A stretch of 64,000 nucleotides of DNA from Halopseudomonas maritima (GCF_021545785.1 NZ_CP079801.1:558001-622000), one strand, 5' to 3'. Shown: positions 46,115 through 54,918, counted from the first letter of the stretch. The notes: a model not told the origin generated them from the sequence alone. Program-made: numbers and translations.

Positions 46115-46972
46115 TCAGGGAAACAAACTGGTCTGCCAGACCGGCGTGCAGTCTGGCGGCAATGCGGTCATTCGGCCCAGTGCCGTCCAGGGTGATGCCG
46201 GGTTGTGAAAATCACTCCCGCAACTGGCAAGAAAACCGAACTCAACCGCCAGCTTGCCCAGATAGGCCACCTGGTCGACCGGCTGCTTGCCATTGACCAC
46301 CTCAATGCCGCGGCCACCGGCAGCGGCAAACTGGCGCAGCAGGGCGCGCAACTTGCTGCGTGTCAGGCCGTAATGCCAGGGGTGCGCCACCACCGCCATG
46401 CCGCCAGCGCCACGCAGCTGCTCAACCACCTCTTCCAGCGTCGGCCAGTGCTGGCGAATATCGCCCAGCTTGCCCGCGCCCAGCCACTTGCGAAACGCCT
46501 CACCGTGGTCACGCACATAGCCGGCCTGCACCATCCACTCAGCAAAGTGCGGACGCCCTGGGGGCTGCGACACATCGCCGCCGGCCGCCCGCTGCGCCGC
46601 CACCGCGCCGTCAAAGGCGCCGGGCATGCGCTTGCCGGCCAGTCGCTCGCTAATCTGCTCGGCCCGCCGCCAGCGCCCGTCACGTACTGCTGCCAGAGCC
46701 TCTGTCAGCACCGGCGCGTCAGGGTCAAAGCCGTATCCGAGGATATGCAGGGTATGCCCAAACCATTGCGCGGACATCTCGACACCGCTCACCCACTGCA
46801 CGCCCAGGCTGCGCGCGGTCTCGGCCGCTTCGGGCAGGCCATCAATGCAGTCATGATCGGTCAGCGCAACCATCCCCACCCCTGCCTCGGCCACACGTCG
46901 CATCAGCTCGGCCGGCGCCAGGCTGCCATCGGAGGCGGTACTGTGCATGTGCAGGTCAACAATCAAAGGCAT
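46115..46972 (-). CDS. PHP-domain phosphoesterase (RNase AM / YciV type)
   Basis: The 285-residue protein has the PHP metal-binding motifs DLHMHSTASDG (near the start), ALTDHDC, GVEMSA, and CGSDFHNP near the C-terminus. YciV trims 5' ends of structured RNAs and removes 3',5'-nucleotides. GGGAG lies nearly against the ATG at 46972, so a TTG at 46966, six bases after that site, may be the true start. It begins a leftward operon with yciO and trpS. Confidence 0.88.
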   Translation of the reverse strand: MPLIVDLHMHSTASDGSLAPAELMRRVAEAGVGMVALTDHDCIDGLPEAAETARSLGVQWVSGVEMSAQWFGHTLHILGYGFDPDAPVLTEALAAVRDGRWRRAEQISERLAGKRMPGAFDGAVAAQRAAGGDVSQPPGRPHFAEWMVQAGYVRDHGEAFRKWLGAGKLGDIRQHWPTLEEVVEQLRGAGGMAVVAHPWHYGLTRSKLRALLRQFAAAGGRGIEVVNGKQPVDQVAYLGKLAVEFGFLASCGSDFHNPASPWTALGRMTALPPDCTPVWQTSLFP

Positions 46973-47156
46973 TCTCCCAAAACAGATAACCACTCAAGGC
47001 GCTAACAACGCAGGCAGGGCATACGCGCCAACTTGACGCGCTGGCGGGGCTTTCGCCTATTATGCCGCCTGAGCCACCACAAGCCCATGCCCGGCCCCTC
47101 GGCCCGGCCGTTGCCAACCACCGCGTCACTGGACAGTCACGCAGCAAGGACATTTC

Positions 47157-47459
47157 ATGCTCTACGCCATCATGGCTACAGACAAACCTGACAGCCTGAG
47201 CGACCGCCTGGCCGCCCGCCCCGACCACCTCGCCCGCTTGCAGCAGCTGCAAGACCAGGGTCGCCTGCTACTGGCTGGCCCGCACCCGGCCGTCGACAGC
47301 AACGACCCGGGCAGCGCCGGCTTTACCGGCAGCCTGGTGGTCGCCGAGTTTCCATCGCTGCAGGACGCGCAGCGCTGGGCCGAGGCAGACCCCTATGTGG
47401 CAGCCGGGGTCTATGAGCAAGTCAGCATCAAACCCTTCAAACGCGTTTTCCCGACCTGA
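47157..47459 (+). CDS. yciI: YciI family protein
   Basis: The 100-residue protein (MLYAIMATDKPDSLSDRLAA) has the YciI core RPDHLARLQQLQDQGRLLLAGP with the conserved His and Asp of this alpha+beta fold. YciI proteins resemble muconolactone isomerases, but the cellular reaction is not known. AAGGA lies six bases before the ATG. It is divergent from the PHP gene and 14 bases from the next gene, so it probably leads a small operon into the Cpx-like module. Confidence 0.88.
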   Translation: MLYAIMATDKPDSLSDRLAARPDHLARLQQLQDQGRLLLAGPHPAVDSNDPGSAGFTGSLVVAEFPSLQDAQRWAEADPYVAAGVYEQVSIKPFKRVFPT

Positions 47460-47473
47460 GCAAGGAGGCAATC

Positions 47474-47881
47474 ATGTTCCGTTCGTTGATCTGCGCCAGC
47501 CTGCTCGGCAGCGCCCTGCTGGTCACCCTGCCAGCCATCGCGCAGGAAACCACAGCGCCCACAACACAGCCCCAGCAAAACACCCAACAACAGGACATCG
47601 GCACCCTGCAGGCCGAGCTGGCCCGGGTTGAAGCCGAGCGCCAGCGCCTGGCCGACCAGCTCGACAGCGGCGCCCAGGACGCGCGAGTAGAACAGCTGGA
47701 AAGCGACAATCAGCAACTGCGCAACGACAACCAGGCAGCCCGTCTGGATGCCCAAGCTCGACTCATAGCCCAGCAGCAACGCTGGTTTCTGATCGGCGGC
47801 CTGAGCGTGGCGATCAGCGTGCTGCTGGGTTTTGTGCTTGCTCGCATGGGTCGCCAGAAGCGTCGCGAATGGCTGAACTGA
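47474..47881 (+). CDS. Small exported coiled-coil protein with one C-terminal membrane segment
   Basis: The 135-residue protein has a signal peptide (MFRSLICASLLGSALLVTLPAIA), a Gln/Thr-rich linker, and a coiled coil (about 43-100: LQAELARVEAERQRLADQL and VEQLESDNQQLRND). A membrane helix (about 104-122, WFLIGGLSVAISVLLGFVL) and a basic end follow. The layout is like the C-terminal half of YgiM without its SH3 domain. It overlaps the response-regulator start by 13 bases, so it may act with the envelope sensor. AAGGAGG is ideally placed. I cannot name a function. Confidence 0.7.
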   Translation: MFRSLICASLLGSALLVTLPAIAQETTAPTTQPQQNTQQQDIGTLQAELARVEAERQRLADQLDSGAQDARVEQLESDNQQLRNDNQAARLDAQARLIAQQQRWFLIGGLSVAISVLLGFVLARMGRQKRREWLN

Positions 47882-48558
47882 CACCCGTCCTGATCATCGA
47901 TGACGACCAGGAGCTCTGCGAGCTGCTGCGCGACTGGTTGGCCACCGAACGCTTTACACTAACTGCCGCCCACGACGGCCCCAGCGGCCTCGCCGCTGCC
48001 CGCGCCGACAACTACGCCGCGATTATCCTGGATGTCATGCTGCCCGGCATGAACGGCCTGGAGATCCTCCGCGAGCTACGCCAACACTGCCAAACACCGC
48101 TATTGATGCTGAGCGCCCGTGGCGAGCCGGTGGACCGTATCTTGGGGTTGGAGCTGGGCGCTGACGACTATCTTGCCAAACCCTGCGACCCGCGCGAGCT
48201 AGTCGCCAGGCTGCGGGCGCTGCTGCGACGCAGCCAACCCAGCGCCGATGCTGGCAGCGAAGAGCTGAGCCACGGCAACCTACGCCTGGACACTGGCAAC
48301 CTGATGGCCTGGCAAGACGACGAGCCACTGCAGTTGACGCAAAGTGAAGCGCTGATCCTCCGTGCGTTGATGGCGCGACCCGGGCAGGTTGTCGACCGCC
48401 AGACGCTGTCACGCGAGGCGCTGGGCAAGCCACTTGGCAGCTACGACCGCAGCCTCGACATGCATATCAGCAACCTGCGACGCAAACTCGGCCCGCACCC
48501 GGAGGGGCGCCCGCGGATTCAGTCCATTCGCGGGCGTGGCTACCTGCTTGGCACTTGA
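47869..48558 (+). CDS. OmpR-family response regulator, CpxR-like
   Basis: The 229-residue protein has a receiver domain with acidic pocket D11-D12, phospho-acceptor Asp55 (LDVMLPG) and Lys in YLAKPCDP, then a winged-helix effector domain (about 130-229) ending SIRGRGYLLGT. With the Spy/CpxP-like gene and the sensor kinase downstream this forms a Cpx-like envelope stress system. The pairing is by position; the DNA targets are unknown. Confidence 0.88.
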   Translation: MAELTPVLIIDDDQELCELLRDWLATERFTLTAAHDGPSGLAAARADNYAAIILDVMLPGMNGLEILRELRQHCQTPLLMLSARGEPVDRILGLELGADDYLAKPCDPRELVARLRALLRRSQPSADAGSEELSHGNLRLDTGNLMAWQDDEPLQLTQSEALILRALMARPGQVVDRQTLSREALGKPLGSYDRSLDMHISNLRRKLGPHPEGRPRIQSIRGRGYLLGT

Positions 48559-48686
48559 ACAGTAAGTAGTGCGCTCAGGCTATTTACACAACCTTTACCA
48601 ACCCCATGCCGCCGCTGACATAGCAATCTCTAGACTCTGCAGGCAATGAGCGGATTCCCCGGTCAGACACCAACGGAGAATGACCC

Positions 48687-49046
48687 ATGAAAAAGACACT
48701 GATTGCTGCCACCGTGCTGCTGACCACCGGCCTGTGCGGCGCCGTAATAGCGGGTTCCAGCCACGACAACCCGCCGCCGCGCGAGCGTGGCTTCGAGCGT
48801 ATGGCTGACGAGCTGCAACTGAGCGATGAGCAAAAAGCGCAGCTGGAACAGATTCGCGAAGAAGAGCACGAAAAACTCAAAACCCTGCGCGAAGAGAGCA
48901 AGGCACGTTTCGACGCCGTGCTGACCGCTGAGCAGCGGCAGAAAATGGAAGAGCTGCATGAACAGCGCCGCGAGCGCATGGAAGAACGCCGCGCAGGCCG
49001 TGAGGGCCGAGAGCACCACAAGCGATGCGAAGACAGCACCAACTAA
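48687..49046 (+). CDS. Periplasmic Spy/CpxP-like protein
   Basis: The 119-residue protein has a Sec signal (MKKTLIAATVLLTTGLCGAVIAG) and a long charged helical body with two LTxxQ-type motifs (LSDEQKAQL at about 45-53 and LTAEQRQKM at about 76-84). CpxP/Spy proteins are periplasmic chaperones that also damp the Cpx sensor. The order regulator, CpxP-like, sensor places the feedback protein inside the operon. The C-terminus is very rich in Arg, Glu and His. Confidence 0.8.
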   Translation: MKKTLIAATVLLTTGLCGAVIAGSSHDNPPPRERGFERMADELQLSDEQKAQLEQIREEEHEKLKTLREESKARFDAVLTAEQRQKMEELHEQRRERMEERRAGREGREHHKRCEDSTN

Positions 49047-49061
49047 AACAGGAAACACCCC

Positions 49062-50393
49062 ATGCGGCTATTCTGGAAAGTCTTTGCAGTACTCTGGCTG
49101 GCAACCCTGCTGGTCGGTGGTTCAGGCTTTCTGGTCAGCCGCACCCTGCAGCAGGACTGGCTCCTGCTGCAGCTCAATCCCGAGTTGCGCGACTTTGCCG
49201 AGCAACTGGTCAACACCTACGAGCAGGACGGTCCTCGCCAGGCACAACGCTGGCTGGAGCAGCAGCGGCGCACCGATGATCTGCGCGCGCATCTGTTCGA
49301 CGAAGCCGGCAACCTGCTGCTGCCTGGCACGCTGCCGGCAATTCCACGATTTGCCCCTGGACCAGGCCCGGAGCAGGCGCGTCGGGGTGAGGGCCCCGGC
49401 CGCGGGCGGCTATTCCAATTGGCCTGGGATACCGACAAGGCCAGCTACTTCGTCACTCTTCACGTTCCCCCACCCGCGCTCTGGAAAACCCAGCGCGCAC
49501 CGGTTGCCCTGATTCTCAATGTCAGCCTGGCGATGGCGCTGCTGGCACTGCTTAGCCTGGTACTCAGCCGCTACCTGACCCGTCCGTTGCGGCAACTCGG
49601 CAGCGCCGCACAGGCGCTGGCCAAGGGGCGCTTCAGCGCCGGCAGCCTGCAGCAAACCAGTCAGCGGCGCGACGAGATCGGCGAGCTGGCACAACGCTTT
49701 GAAAGCATGGCCGAGCAGGTCCAATCACTGCTCGACAGCCAGCAGCAGTTGCTGCGCGATGTTTCCCACGAACTGCGCTCCCCGCTGGCCCGCTTACGGG
49801 TCGGCCTGGCGCTGGGCAGCCAGCGCGACCTGAGCGCGGATGATCCACTGTGGCAGCGGCTGGACCGCGAGTGCGACCGCCTCGACCGGCTGATCGACGG
49901 TATTCTGACCCTGAGTCGGCTGGACAGCCAGCGCGAACCGGCCACCGCGTTTGCGCTGGACCCACTGGTTCATCAGGTAGTGGACGACAGTCGCTTTGCT
50001 GCGGCCGACCTGCAGCTTGAGCTGTCAGGCCAAAGCGACCTGCGCCTGAACGGCTGGCCCGACCAGTTGCAGGCTGCACTCGACAACCTGCTACGCAACG
50101 CCGTGCGCTTCAGCCCCGCCGACGGCCAGATCACGATTGAGCTATCCGGTGACGCGCACGGCGCCCAGATCCGCATTGATGATCAGGGCCAGGGAGTACC
50201 GGATGAGTGGCTTCCACGCCTGAGTGAACCCTTTGTACGGGTGCCCGGGCAATCTGCCGACAGCGGTTATGGCCTGGGCCTGACCATTGCCCAGCGCGCC
50301 ATTGCCCGCCACGGCGGTAGCCTGACCTTCGCCCGCAACAGCGCCGGCGGTCTGCGCGTAGTCGTCAAGCTGCCCAAAAGCGCCAGCAACTAA
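49062..50393 (+). CDS. Envelope sensor histidine kinase, CpxA-like
   Basis: The 443-residue protein has a first membrane helix (6-26), a periplasmic sensor region (about 30-145), and a second helix (147-170). A HAMP domain with RPLRQL, a HisKA domain with phospho-acceptor His236 (DVSHELRSPLARLR), and a HATPase_c domain (N-box DNLLRNAVRFS, G-box GYGLGL) follow. The AGGA site precedes the ATG. It should phosphorylate the CpxR-like regulator two genes upstream. Confidence 0.9.
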   Translation: MRLFWKVFAVLWLATLLVGGSGFLVSRTLQQDWLLLQLNPELRDFAEQLVNTYEQDGPRQAQRWLEQQRRTDDLRAHLFDEAGNLLLPGTLPAIPRFAPGPGPEQARRGEGPGRGRLFQLAWDTDKASYFVTLHVPPPALWKTQRAPVALILNVSLAMALLALLSLVLSRYLTRPLRQLGSAAQALAKGRFSAGSLQQTSQRRDEIGELAQRFESMAEQVQSLLDSQQQLLRDVSHELRSPLARLRVGLALGSQRDLSADDPLWQRLDRECDRLDRLIDGILTLSRLDSQREPATAFALDPLVHQVVDDSRFAAADLQLELSGQSDLRLNGWPDQLQAALDNLLRNAVRFSPADGQITIELSGDAHGAQIRIDDQGQGVPDEWLPRLSEPFVRVPGQSADSGYGLGLTIAQRAIARHGGSLTFARNSAGGLRVVVKLPKSASN

Positions 50394-50402
50394 GCGACCC
50401 GT

Positions 50403-50966
50403 TCAGGCGGCAGGCCAGGCCCTGAAAAAACGCGTGACGTCCAGTTCCGGCGGGGTCCTGGGCTCTCCGACGGGCTGACCGACATACAGAAACGCCAAGA
50501 TCTGCTCGTTGTCGGCCAGCCCCAACTCCTCGTGTACCAGCGGGTGATAGGCCAAGGCGCCGGTACGCCAGACCGCGCCCAACCCCATCGCATGGGCCGC
50601 CAGCAGCATATTATTGACGGCTGCACCGCAGGCGAGATCCTGCTCGATGGTCGGCACCTTGGGGTGCTCCTGATGACAGCTGATTGCCACAATCACCAAA
50701 GGCGCGCGCAGCGGCAACCCTTGAAAGCGAGCCAGCGCATCGGCCGACAAATCCGGCGTATCGGCCAAGGCAGCACGCGCAAACACCTCGCCCAGCGCGT
50801 TCAGCCCGGCGCCCTCGACAACCAAAAAACGCCAGGGCCGCAAGTAGGCATGATCAGGCGCACGCAGGGCGGCGCGGAACAGCACCTGCTGCTGCGCAGC
50901 GCTGGGCGCAGGACCGGTCAGGCGCGTTACGGAAGTCCGCTGGTGCAGGGCTGTCAGGGCATCCAC
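50403..50966 (-). CDS. YdjA-type nitroreductase family protein
   Basis: The 187-residue FMN-dependent oxidoreductase has the small nitroreductase layout: RTSVTRLTGPAPS near the N-terminus (FMN phosphate contact), RAPDHAYLRPWRFLVVEG, and the conserved GLGAVWRTG followed by the LGLADNEQILAFLYVGQP end. The physiological substrate is unknown. The GTG start lies five bases after the end of the AraC-type regulator gene, with the GGAG site inside that gene, so the two are one operon. Confidence 0.87.
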   Translation of the reverse strand: MDALTALHQRTSVTRLTGPAPSAAQQQVLFRAALRAPDHAYLRPWRFLVVEGAGLNALGEVFARAALADTPDLSADALARFQGLPLRAPLVIVAISCHQEHPKVPTIEQDLACGAAVNNMLLAAHAMGLGAVWRTGALAYHPLVHEELGLADNEQILAFLYVGQPVGEPRTPPELDVTRFFRAWPAA

Positions 50967-50971
50967 TGGCG

Positions 50972-52012
50972 TTATTTCTCCTGAAAATCGACATCATTGC
51001 CATTGAGCACCTGGTCGCGGTACTGCCCCGGTGGCAGCCCGAACCAGCGCTTGAAGGCGCGAAAAAAGTTGCTCGGATCAGCAAACCCCAACATGCAGGC
51101 AATCTCGAACAACGTGAGCTGCGGTTGACCGAGATACTGCAGCGCCAGTTCCCGCCGCGTGCGCTCAAGCAACTGCTGGAAGCTCACGCCCTCATCCTGC
51201 AAGCGGCGCTGCAGGGTGCGCGTGCTCATATTCATGGCCTCGGCTACCGCCTGGCGCTTGGGCTCGCCTTGAGGCAAAAGGCGGCAGAGCGCCTGGCGGG
51301 TCTGGTGGGTCACCGGGTCAGCCTCAAAGCGCGCAAGAAACTCGCCAGCACAGCGGTCATGCAGCTTGGACAGATGTTCATTCGCTGTCGCCAGAGGCGC
51401 TTCCATTAACTGACGGGAGAAAATCAGGCTGTGCGCCGGCGCATCAAACTGCAGCGGGCACTGAAAAAGCTCCAGGTAGGGCGTCGGGTCAGCAGGTTCA
51501 GGGCAGACGAAGGTGGCTTGCAGCGGCTGCAATGGGCTCGCGGTCATCCAGCGGCAGAACGCCAGCGCGTAGGCCATGGCCGCCTCGACACTTTGCCGCG
51601 CGGCAGGCAGCCGATCGCCATGAATGGCAAACTGCAGTCGACACTGGTCGGGCTCGAGCTGCAGCATGACGTCGGCCGACTCACCAATCAGGCGCTGGTA
51701 GCGCACCACCCGATTGAAGCCTTCCAGCAGGGTCCGACTGCTCATCAGCGAGTAGCCCACCACGCTGAAATGCCCGGGCCTTACTACCTGCGCCATGTGC
51801 AAGCCGATGGCCGGATTAGCGCTGCGCTCGACCGCGAGATGCCAGACACGGGTCATGCCATCCTGGGCAACGCGCGCATCCGGATCGACCAACAACGCCG
51901 GGTCCAGCCCCGCCAGGGTAAAGAGTTCGGCAATATCCAACCCCTCGACGGCCAGTGCATGCCCAATGGCCGAGGCCCAGCCTGATGAGGTGGTCCGTTG
52001 CACTTGCAACAT
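50972..52012 (-). CDS. AraC-family transcriptional regulator (OruR/arabinose-binding-like N-terminus)
   Basis: The 346-residue protein has an N-terminal sensing domain (about 15-210) of the kind found in OruR and ArgR-type AraC proteins and a C-terminal HTH pair (about 235-340). The pair shows AEAMNMSTRTLQRRLQDEGVSFQQLLERTRRELA and IACMLGFADPSNFFRAFKRWFGLPPGQYR. No ribosome site is obvious before the ATG. It is co-directional with the nitroreductase gene and divergent from the DUF962 gene 170 bases away, both possible targets. Confidence 0.9.
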   Translation of the reverse strand: MLQVQRTTSSGWASAIGHALAVEGLDIAELFTLAGLDPALLVDPDARVAQDGMTRVWHLAVERSANPAIGLHMAQVVRPGHFSVVGYSLMSSRTLLEGFNRVVRYQRLIGESADVMLQLEPDQCRLQFAIHGDRLPAARQSVEAAMAYALAFCRWMTASPLQPLQATFVCPEPADPTPYLELFQCPLQFDAPAHSLIFSRQLMEAPLATANEHLSKLHDRCAGEFLARFEADPVTHQTRQALCRLLPQGEPKRQAVAEAMNMSTRTLQRRLQDEGVSFQQLLERTRRELALQYLGQPQLTLFEIACMLGFADPSNFFRAFKRWFGLPPGQYRDQVLNGNDVDFQEK

Positions 52013-52182
52013 GCTGTTTTACACCCTGTTCCCTAATATTATTTGATGAGGTTGCGTCACGTGACCGGCAGCAGTCACTGCTCCCCTGGCCCCATTGATT
52101 GCGTCGTGCTCGGCGGCTGATCATAGACTAAAGTACAGCTGAAACAAAAACCCCCGCAGCGCCACGCGCCGAGGAGTCCGCC

Positions 52183-52503
52183 ATGAACCCTGTCGCCAAC
52201 TCGCATTCATTCAACAGCTTCGCCGAGTTTTATCCCTACTATCTGAGCGAACATCAAAATGACAGCTGTCGCCGCCTGCACTATGCCGGCAGCACCCTGG
52301 TGGTTCTTCTGCTGGTCTATGTTCTACTCAGCCAGGCTTGGCTATGGCTTCTGGCCCTGCCGTTGGTCGGCTACGGCTTTGCCTGGGTGGGCCACTTCTT
52401 TTTCGAGCACAATAAGCCTGCGACCTTTAAGTACCCGCTCTACAGCCTGATGGGTGACTGGGTCATGTTGCGCGATGCGCTGACCGGCCGAATCCGCTTC
52501 TGA
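52183..52503 (+). CDS. DUF962 / Mpo1-like membrane protein
   Basis: The 106-residue protein (MNPVANSHSFNSFAEFYPYYL) has the family signature YLSEHQNDSCRRLHYAGS, two hydrophobic segments (about 38-70), and the second conserved His set GHFFFEHNKPATFKYPLYSLMGDWVML. Yeast Mpo1 is an Fe(II) dioxygenase that shortens 2-hydroxy fatty acids; bacterial members are mostly uncharacterised. GAGGAG lies six bases before the ATG. The HD-domain gene follows 94 bases later, and the AraC regulator is divergent. Confidence 0.85.
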   Translation: MNPVANSHSFNSFAEFYPYYLSEHQNDSCRRLHYAGSTLVVLLLVYVLLSQAWLWLLALPLVGYGFAWVGHFFFEHNKPATFKYPLYSLMGDWVMLRDALTGRIRF

Positions 52504-52597
52504 AACGGACTGTCAGCGGCACGACAGTCACTTGTGCAGACAGCCTCTATGATGCGCTGACAGCCTGACGCACAAACAAAAAAAGAGGAATGCAACC

Positions 52598-53170
52598 ATG
52601 GGTGAACAACGCGCACAGTTTCGTGCCATGCAGGAAGGCACCGCTGAAGACTGGGGCATTATCTCCAGCCATTTCGGCCCCTTCGCCAAGGAACTGCCGG
52701 GGCGAATCATCAAACACCTGCAACTACTGGACGGTGACTTTGGCGGTTTCCCCATCGACCGTCTCCAACATTCGCTACAAACCGCGACTCGCGCCCACCG
52801 TGATGGCCGCGACGAGGAATACGTGATCTGCGCGCTGCTGCACGACATCGGCGACACGCTGGGCACCTATAACCACCCGGACATCGCGGCGGCAATCCTG
52901 AAGCCCTTTGTCAGCCCGGAAAACCTGTGGATGGTCGAAAAGCACGGCGTGTTCCAGGGCTACTATTTCTTCCATCACCTGGGCATGGATCGGCACCTGC
53001 GCGATCAGTTCAAGGATCACCCGCTGTATCAGTACACCGCAGAGTTTTGCGCCAAGTACGATGCCCCGGCCTTTGATCCGGATTATGAAAGCGAGCCGCT
53101 TGAGTTTTTCGAACCCATGCTCAAGCGCCTGTTCGAGCGACCGCGCAACAGCATCTACAAAACCGAGTAA
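52598..53170 (+). CDS. HD-domain protein, possibly a MIOX/PhnZ-like diiron oxygenase
   Basis: The 190-residue protein has the HD set H58 (LQHSLQTATRAHRDG), H82-D83 (ALLHDIGD), and further conserved His at 116, 126 and 127 (EKHGVFQGYYFFHHLG). Asp and Tyr residues follow toward the end. HD proteins include phosphohydrolases and the mixed-valent diiron oxygenases PhnZ, TmpB and MIOX; the FQGYYFFHHLG region recalls the oxygenase group, but this is inference. GAGGA precedes the ATG by eight bases. Confidence 0.75.
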   Translation: MGEQRAQFRAMQEGTAEDWGIISSHFGPFAKELPGRIIKHLQLLDGDFGGFPIDRLQHSLQTATRAHRDGRDEEYVICALLHDIGDTLGTYNHPDIAAAILKPFVSPENLWMVEKHGVFQGYYFFHHLGMDRHLRDQFKDHPLYQYTAEFCAKYDAPAFDPDYESEPLEFFEPMLKRLFERPRNSIYKTE

Positions 53171-53476
53171 GGCAACGCCCCATCGCCGTCCGTGAGCGCT
53201 CAAAGGTGCAGATGCCCCTTTGAGCGCTCGCGCAATGGCCACAGCTATTCTCCCCTCCCGCCGTTAATGCCACCAGCCCGCGCCGTGCAAAACCGAAACA
53301 TGGCCTCCCGGCGACAAGCAAACCAAACGGCAATCGTCCTACTGTCCGTCGACTGATCACGCCGTTGAGACCACCGGCAATTGTCGCACCAAAGCCCAAG
53401 CCCTATGATGCTCAGTCATACGACTTGACCGGGTGCCTGCCCGCCAAGGCCGTCTCAGCCACGGAATTGCCCGAAC
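53171..53476. other. Intergenic region before cyaB with a 13-base hairpin
   Basis: GAGCGCTCAAAGG (53194-53206) pairs with CCTTTGAGCGCTC (53217-53229) around a ten-base loop just after the HD gene; it has no T-run. The rest carries a candidate cyaB promoter. No gene is visible. Confidence 0.6.
53381..53409 (+). promoter_or_regulatory. Candidate cyaB promoter
   Basis: TTGTCG (53381-53386), a 17-base spacer, then TATGAT (53404-53409). The predicted leader is about 60 bases. This is a sequence match only. Confidence 0.45.
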
Positions 53477-54856
53477 ATGACGATCGACACCCGCATTGCG
53501 CCCGTCAAACCCCCGCTTGACGGCTACTACTCCCGTATCATCGCCTACCTGTGCGTAGCTCTAACTTTCAGCGCCTTGCTGGTCGAGAACGGCCACCGCC
53601 TGAGCTACCTCATCACCATTGTGTATGCGCTGGCCTACCCGCAGTTGGCCCAGTACCTGCCAGCCAAGCTGCCACGCTTGCCGCACCTGCCCCAGAGACT
53701 CAGCCTGCTGGCACTGGATGCGCTACACACCGGGGTGTTTATCGCGTTACTGGGCTTCAACTACGTGCCCAGCATCGTGTTTTTGCTGCTGCTTGGGCTG
53801 TCCTGCCTGATTGCCGGGGGGCCGGCTTACCTTACCGCCGGCTGGCTGCTGGCACTGGCCGGTGTGCTGCTGGGCGCAGCCGCCTTCACGCCGGAGGTCA
53901 GCTTGCATAGCACACCACTGGTTACTCTGGTCAGTCTGCTGAGCGGCGCTTTGTTCGTTCTGATCATGGCCGCTTTTGTCCACCGCCAGGGACGCCGACT
54001 GGAAGAGGCGCAGCAGCAGATCCAGCGCGAGCAGGAGAAAACCGCGCGCCTGGCGGCCAACCTGTCGAAATACCTGTCGCCACAGGTGTGGGAATCGATC
54101 TTCTCGGGCAAGCGCACCGTCGAGCTGGAAACCCGGCGCAAGAAACTCACCGTGTTTTTCTCGGATATCCGCGGCTTTACCGAGCTGGCAGAAGAGCTGG
54201 AAGCAGAAGCTCTGACTGATCTGCTGAACAACTACCTGGATGAAATGTCGCGCATCGCCCTGCAATACGGCGGCACCATCGACAAATTCGTCGGTGATTG
54301 CGTCATGGTGTTCTTTGGCGACCCGAAAACCCAAGGTGCCAAGCAGGACGCCGAGGCAGCGGTTTCCATGGCCATCGCCATGCGCAAGCACATGAAAGTT
54401 CTGCGCCAGCAATGGCGCAGTCGAGGCATCAAGAAGCCGCTGGAAATACGCATGGGCCTGACTACCGGTTACTGCACGGTGGGCAACTTTGGCGCTGCCA
54501 CACGCATGGACTACACCATCATCGGCCGCGAGGTGAACCTTGCCAGCCGGCTGGAAAGCGCCGCCGACGCAGGCGAAATACTGATCTCCCACGAAACCTA
54601 TTCGCTGGTCAAAGACCTGATCATGTGCCGCGACAAGGGGCAGATCAGCGTGAAAGGCTTTACCCGGCCGGTGCAGATATATCAGGTGGTTGGGCTACGC
54701 CGCGAGCTGGGCGCGGCGCCCAGCTTCCTCGAGCGCGAGCTGTCCGGCTTTTCGATGTACCTGGACACCAACCACGTGCGCAATTACGACAAGGACGAGA
54801 TCATCAAGGCACTGGAGCAGGCGGCGCGCAAGCTGCGTGACAAGGTCATCGTCTAG
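53477..54856 (+). CDS. cyaB: Class III adenylate cyclase CyaB (MASE2 membrane domain)
   Basis: The 459-residue protein has a MASE2-type membrane sensor with six hydrophobic segments (about 20-168), a short coiled coil, and a class III cyclase domain (about 222-405). Metal Asp residues are D230 (FFSDIRGFT) and D274 (VGDCVMVFFGD); the transition-state pair is in TIIGREVNLASRLES. In Pseudomonas CyaB makes most of the cAMP that activates Vfr. The last codons (VIV) run straight into TAG, whose A and G are the first two bases of a decayed repeat element, so the natural C-terminus may have been trimmed. Confidence 0.92.
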   Translation: MTIDTRIAPVKPPLDGYYSRIIAYLCVALTFSALLVENGHRLSYLITIVYALAYPQLAQYLPAKLPRLPHLPQRLSLLALDALHTGVFIALLGFNYVPSIVFLLLLGLSCLIAGGPAYLTAGWLLALAGVLLGAAAFTPEVSLHSTPLVTLVSLLSGALFVLIMAAFVHRQGRRLEEAQQQIQREQEKTARLAANLSKYLSPQVWESIFSGKRTVELETRRKKLTVFFSDIRGFTELAEELEAEALTDLLNNYLDEMSRIALQYGGTIDKFVGDCVMVFFGDPKTQGAKQDAEAAVSMAIAMRKHMKVLRQQWRSRGIKKPLEIRMGLTTGYCTVGNFGAATRMDYTIIGREVNLASRLESAADAGEILISHETYSLVKDLIMCRDKGQISVKGFTRPVQIYQVVGLRRELGAAPSFLERELSGFSMYLDTNHVRNYDKDEIIKALEQAARKLRDKVIV

Positions 54857-54888
54857 GGTCTGTTGACGTTTCCTTCATCCGCCGCCGG
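54855..54888 (+). mobile_element. Decayed end of the MITE-like element found at 61.6 kb
   Basis: AGGGTCTGTTGACGTTTC (54855-54872) is identical to the first 18 bases of the terminal repeat at 61636. The next 16 bases (CTTCATCCGCCGCCGG) still resemble that element's left end. No matching right end follows, so this is a truncated or solo end. Confidence 0.7.
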
Positions 54889-54918
54889 TTTACGCCAACG
54901 GCGCAGCAGGCAACCGCC

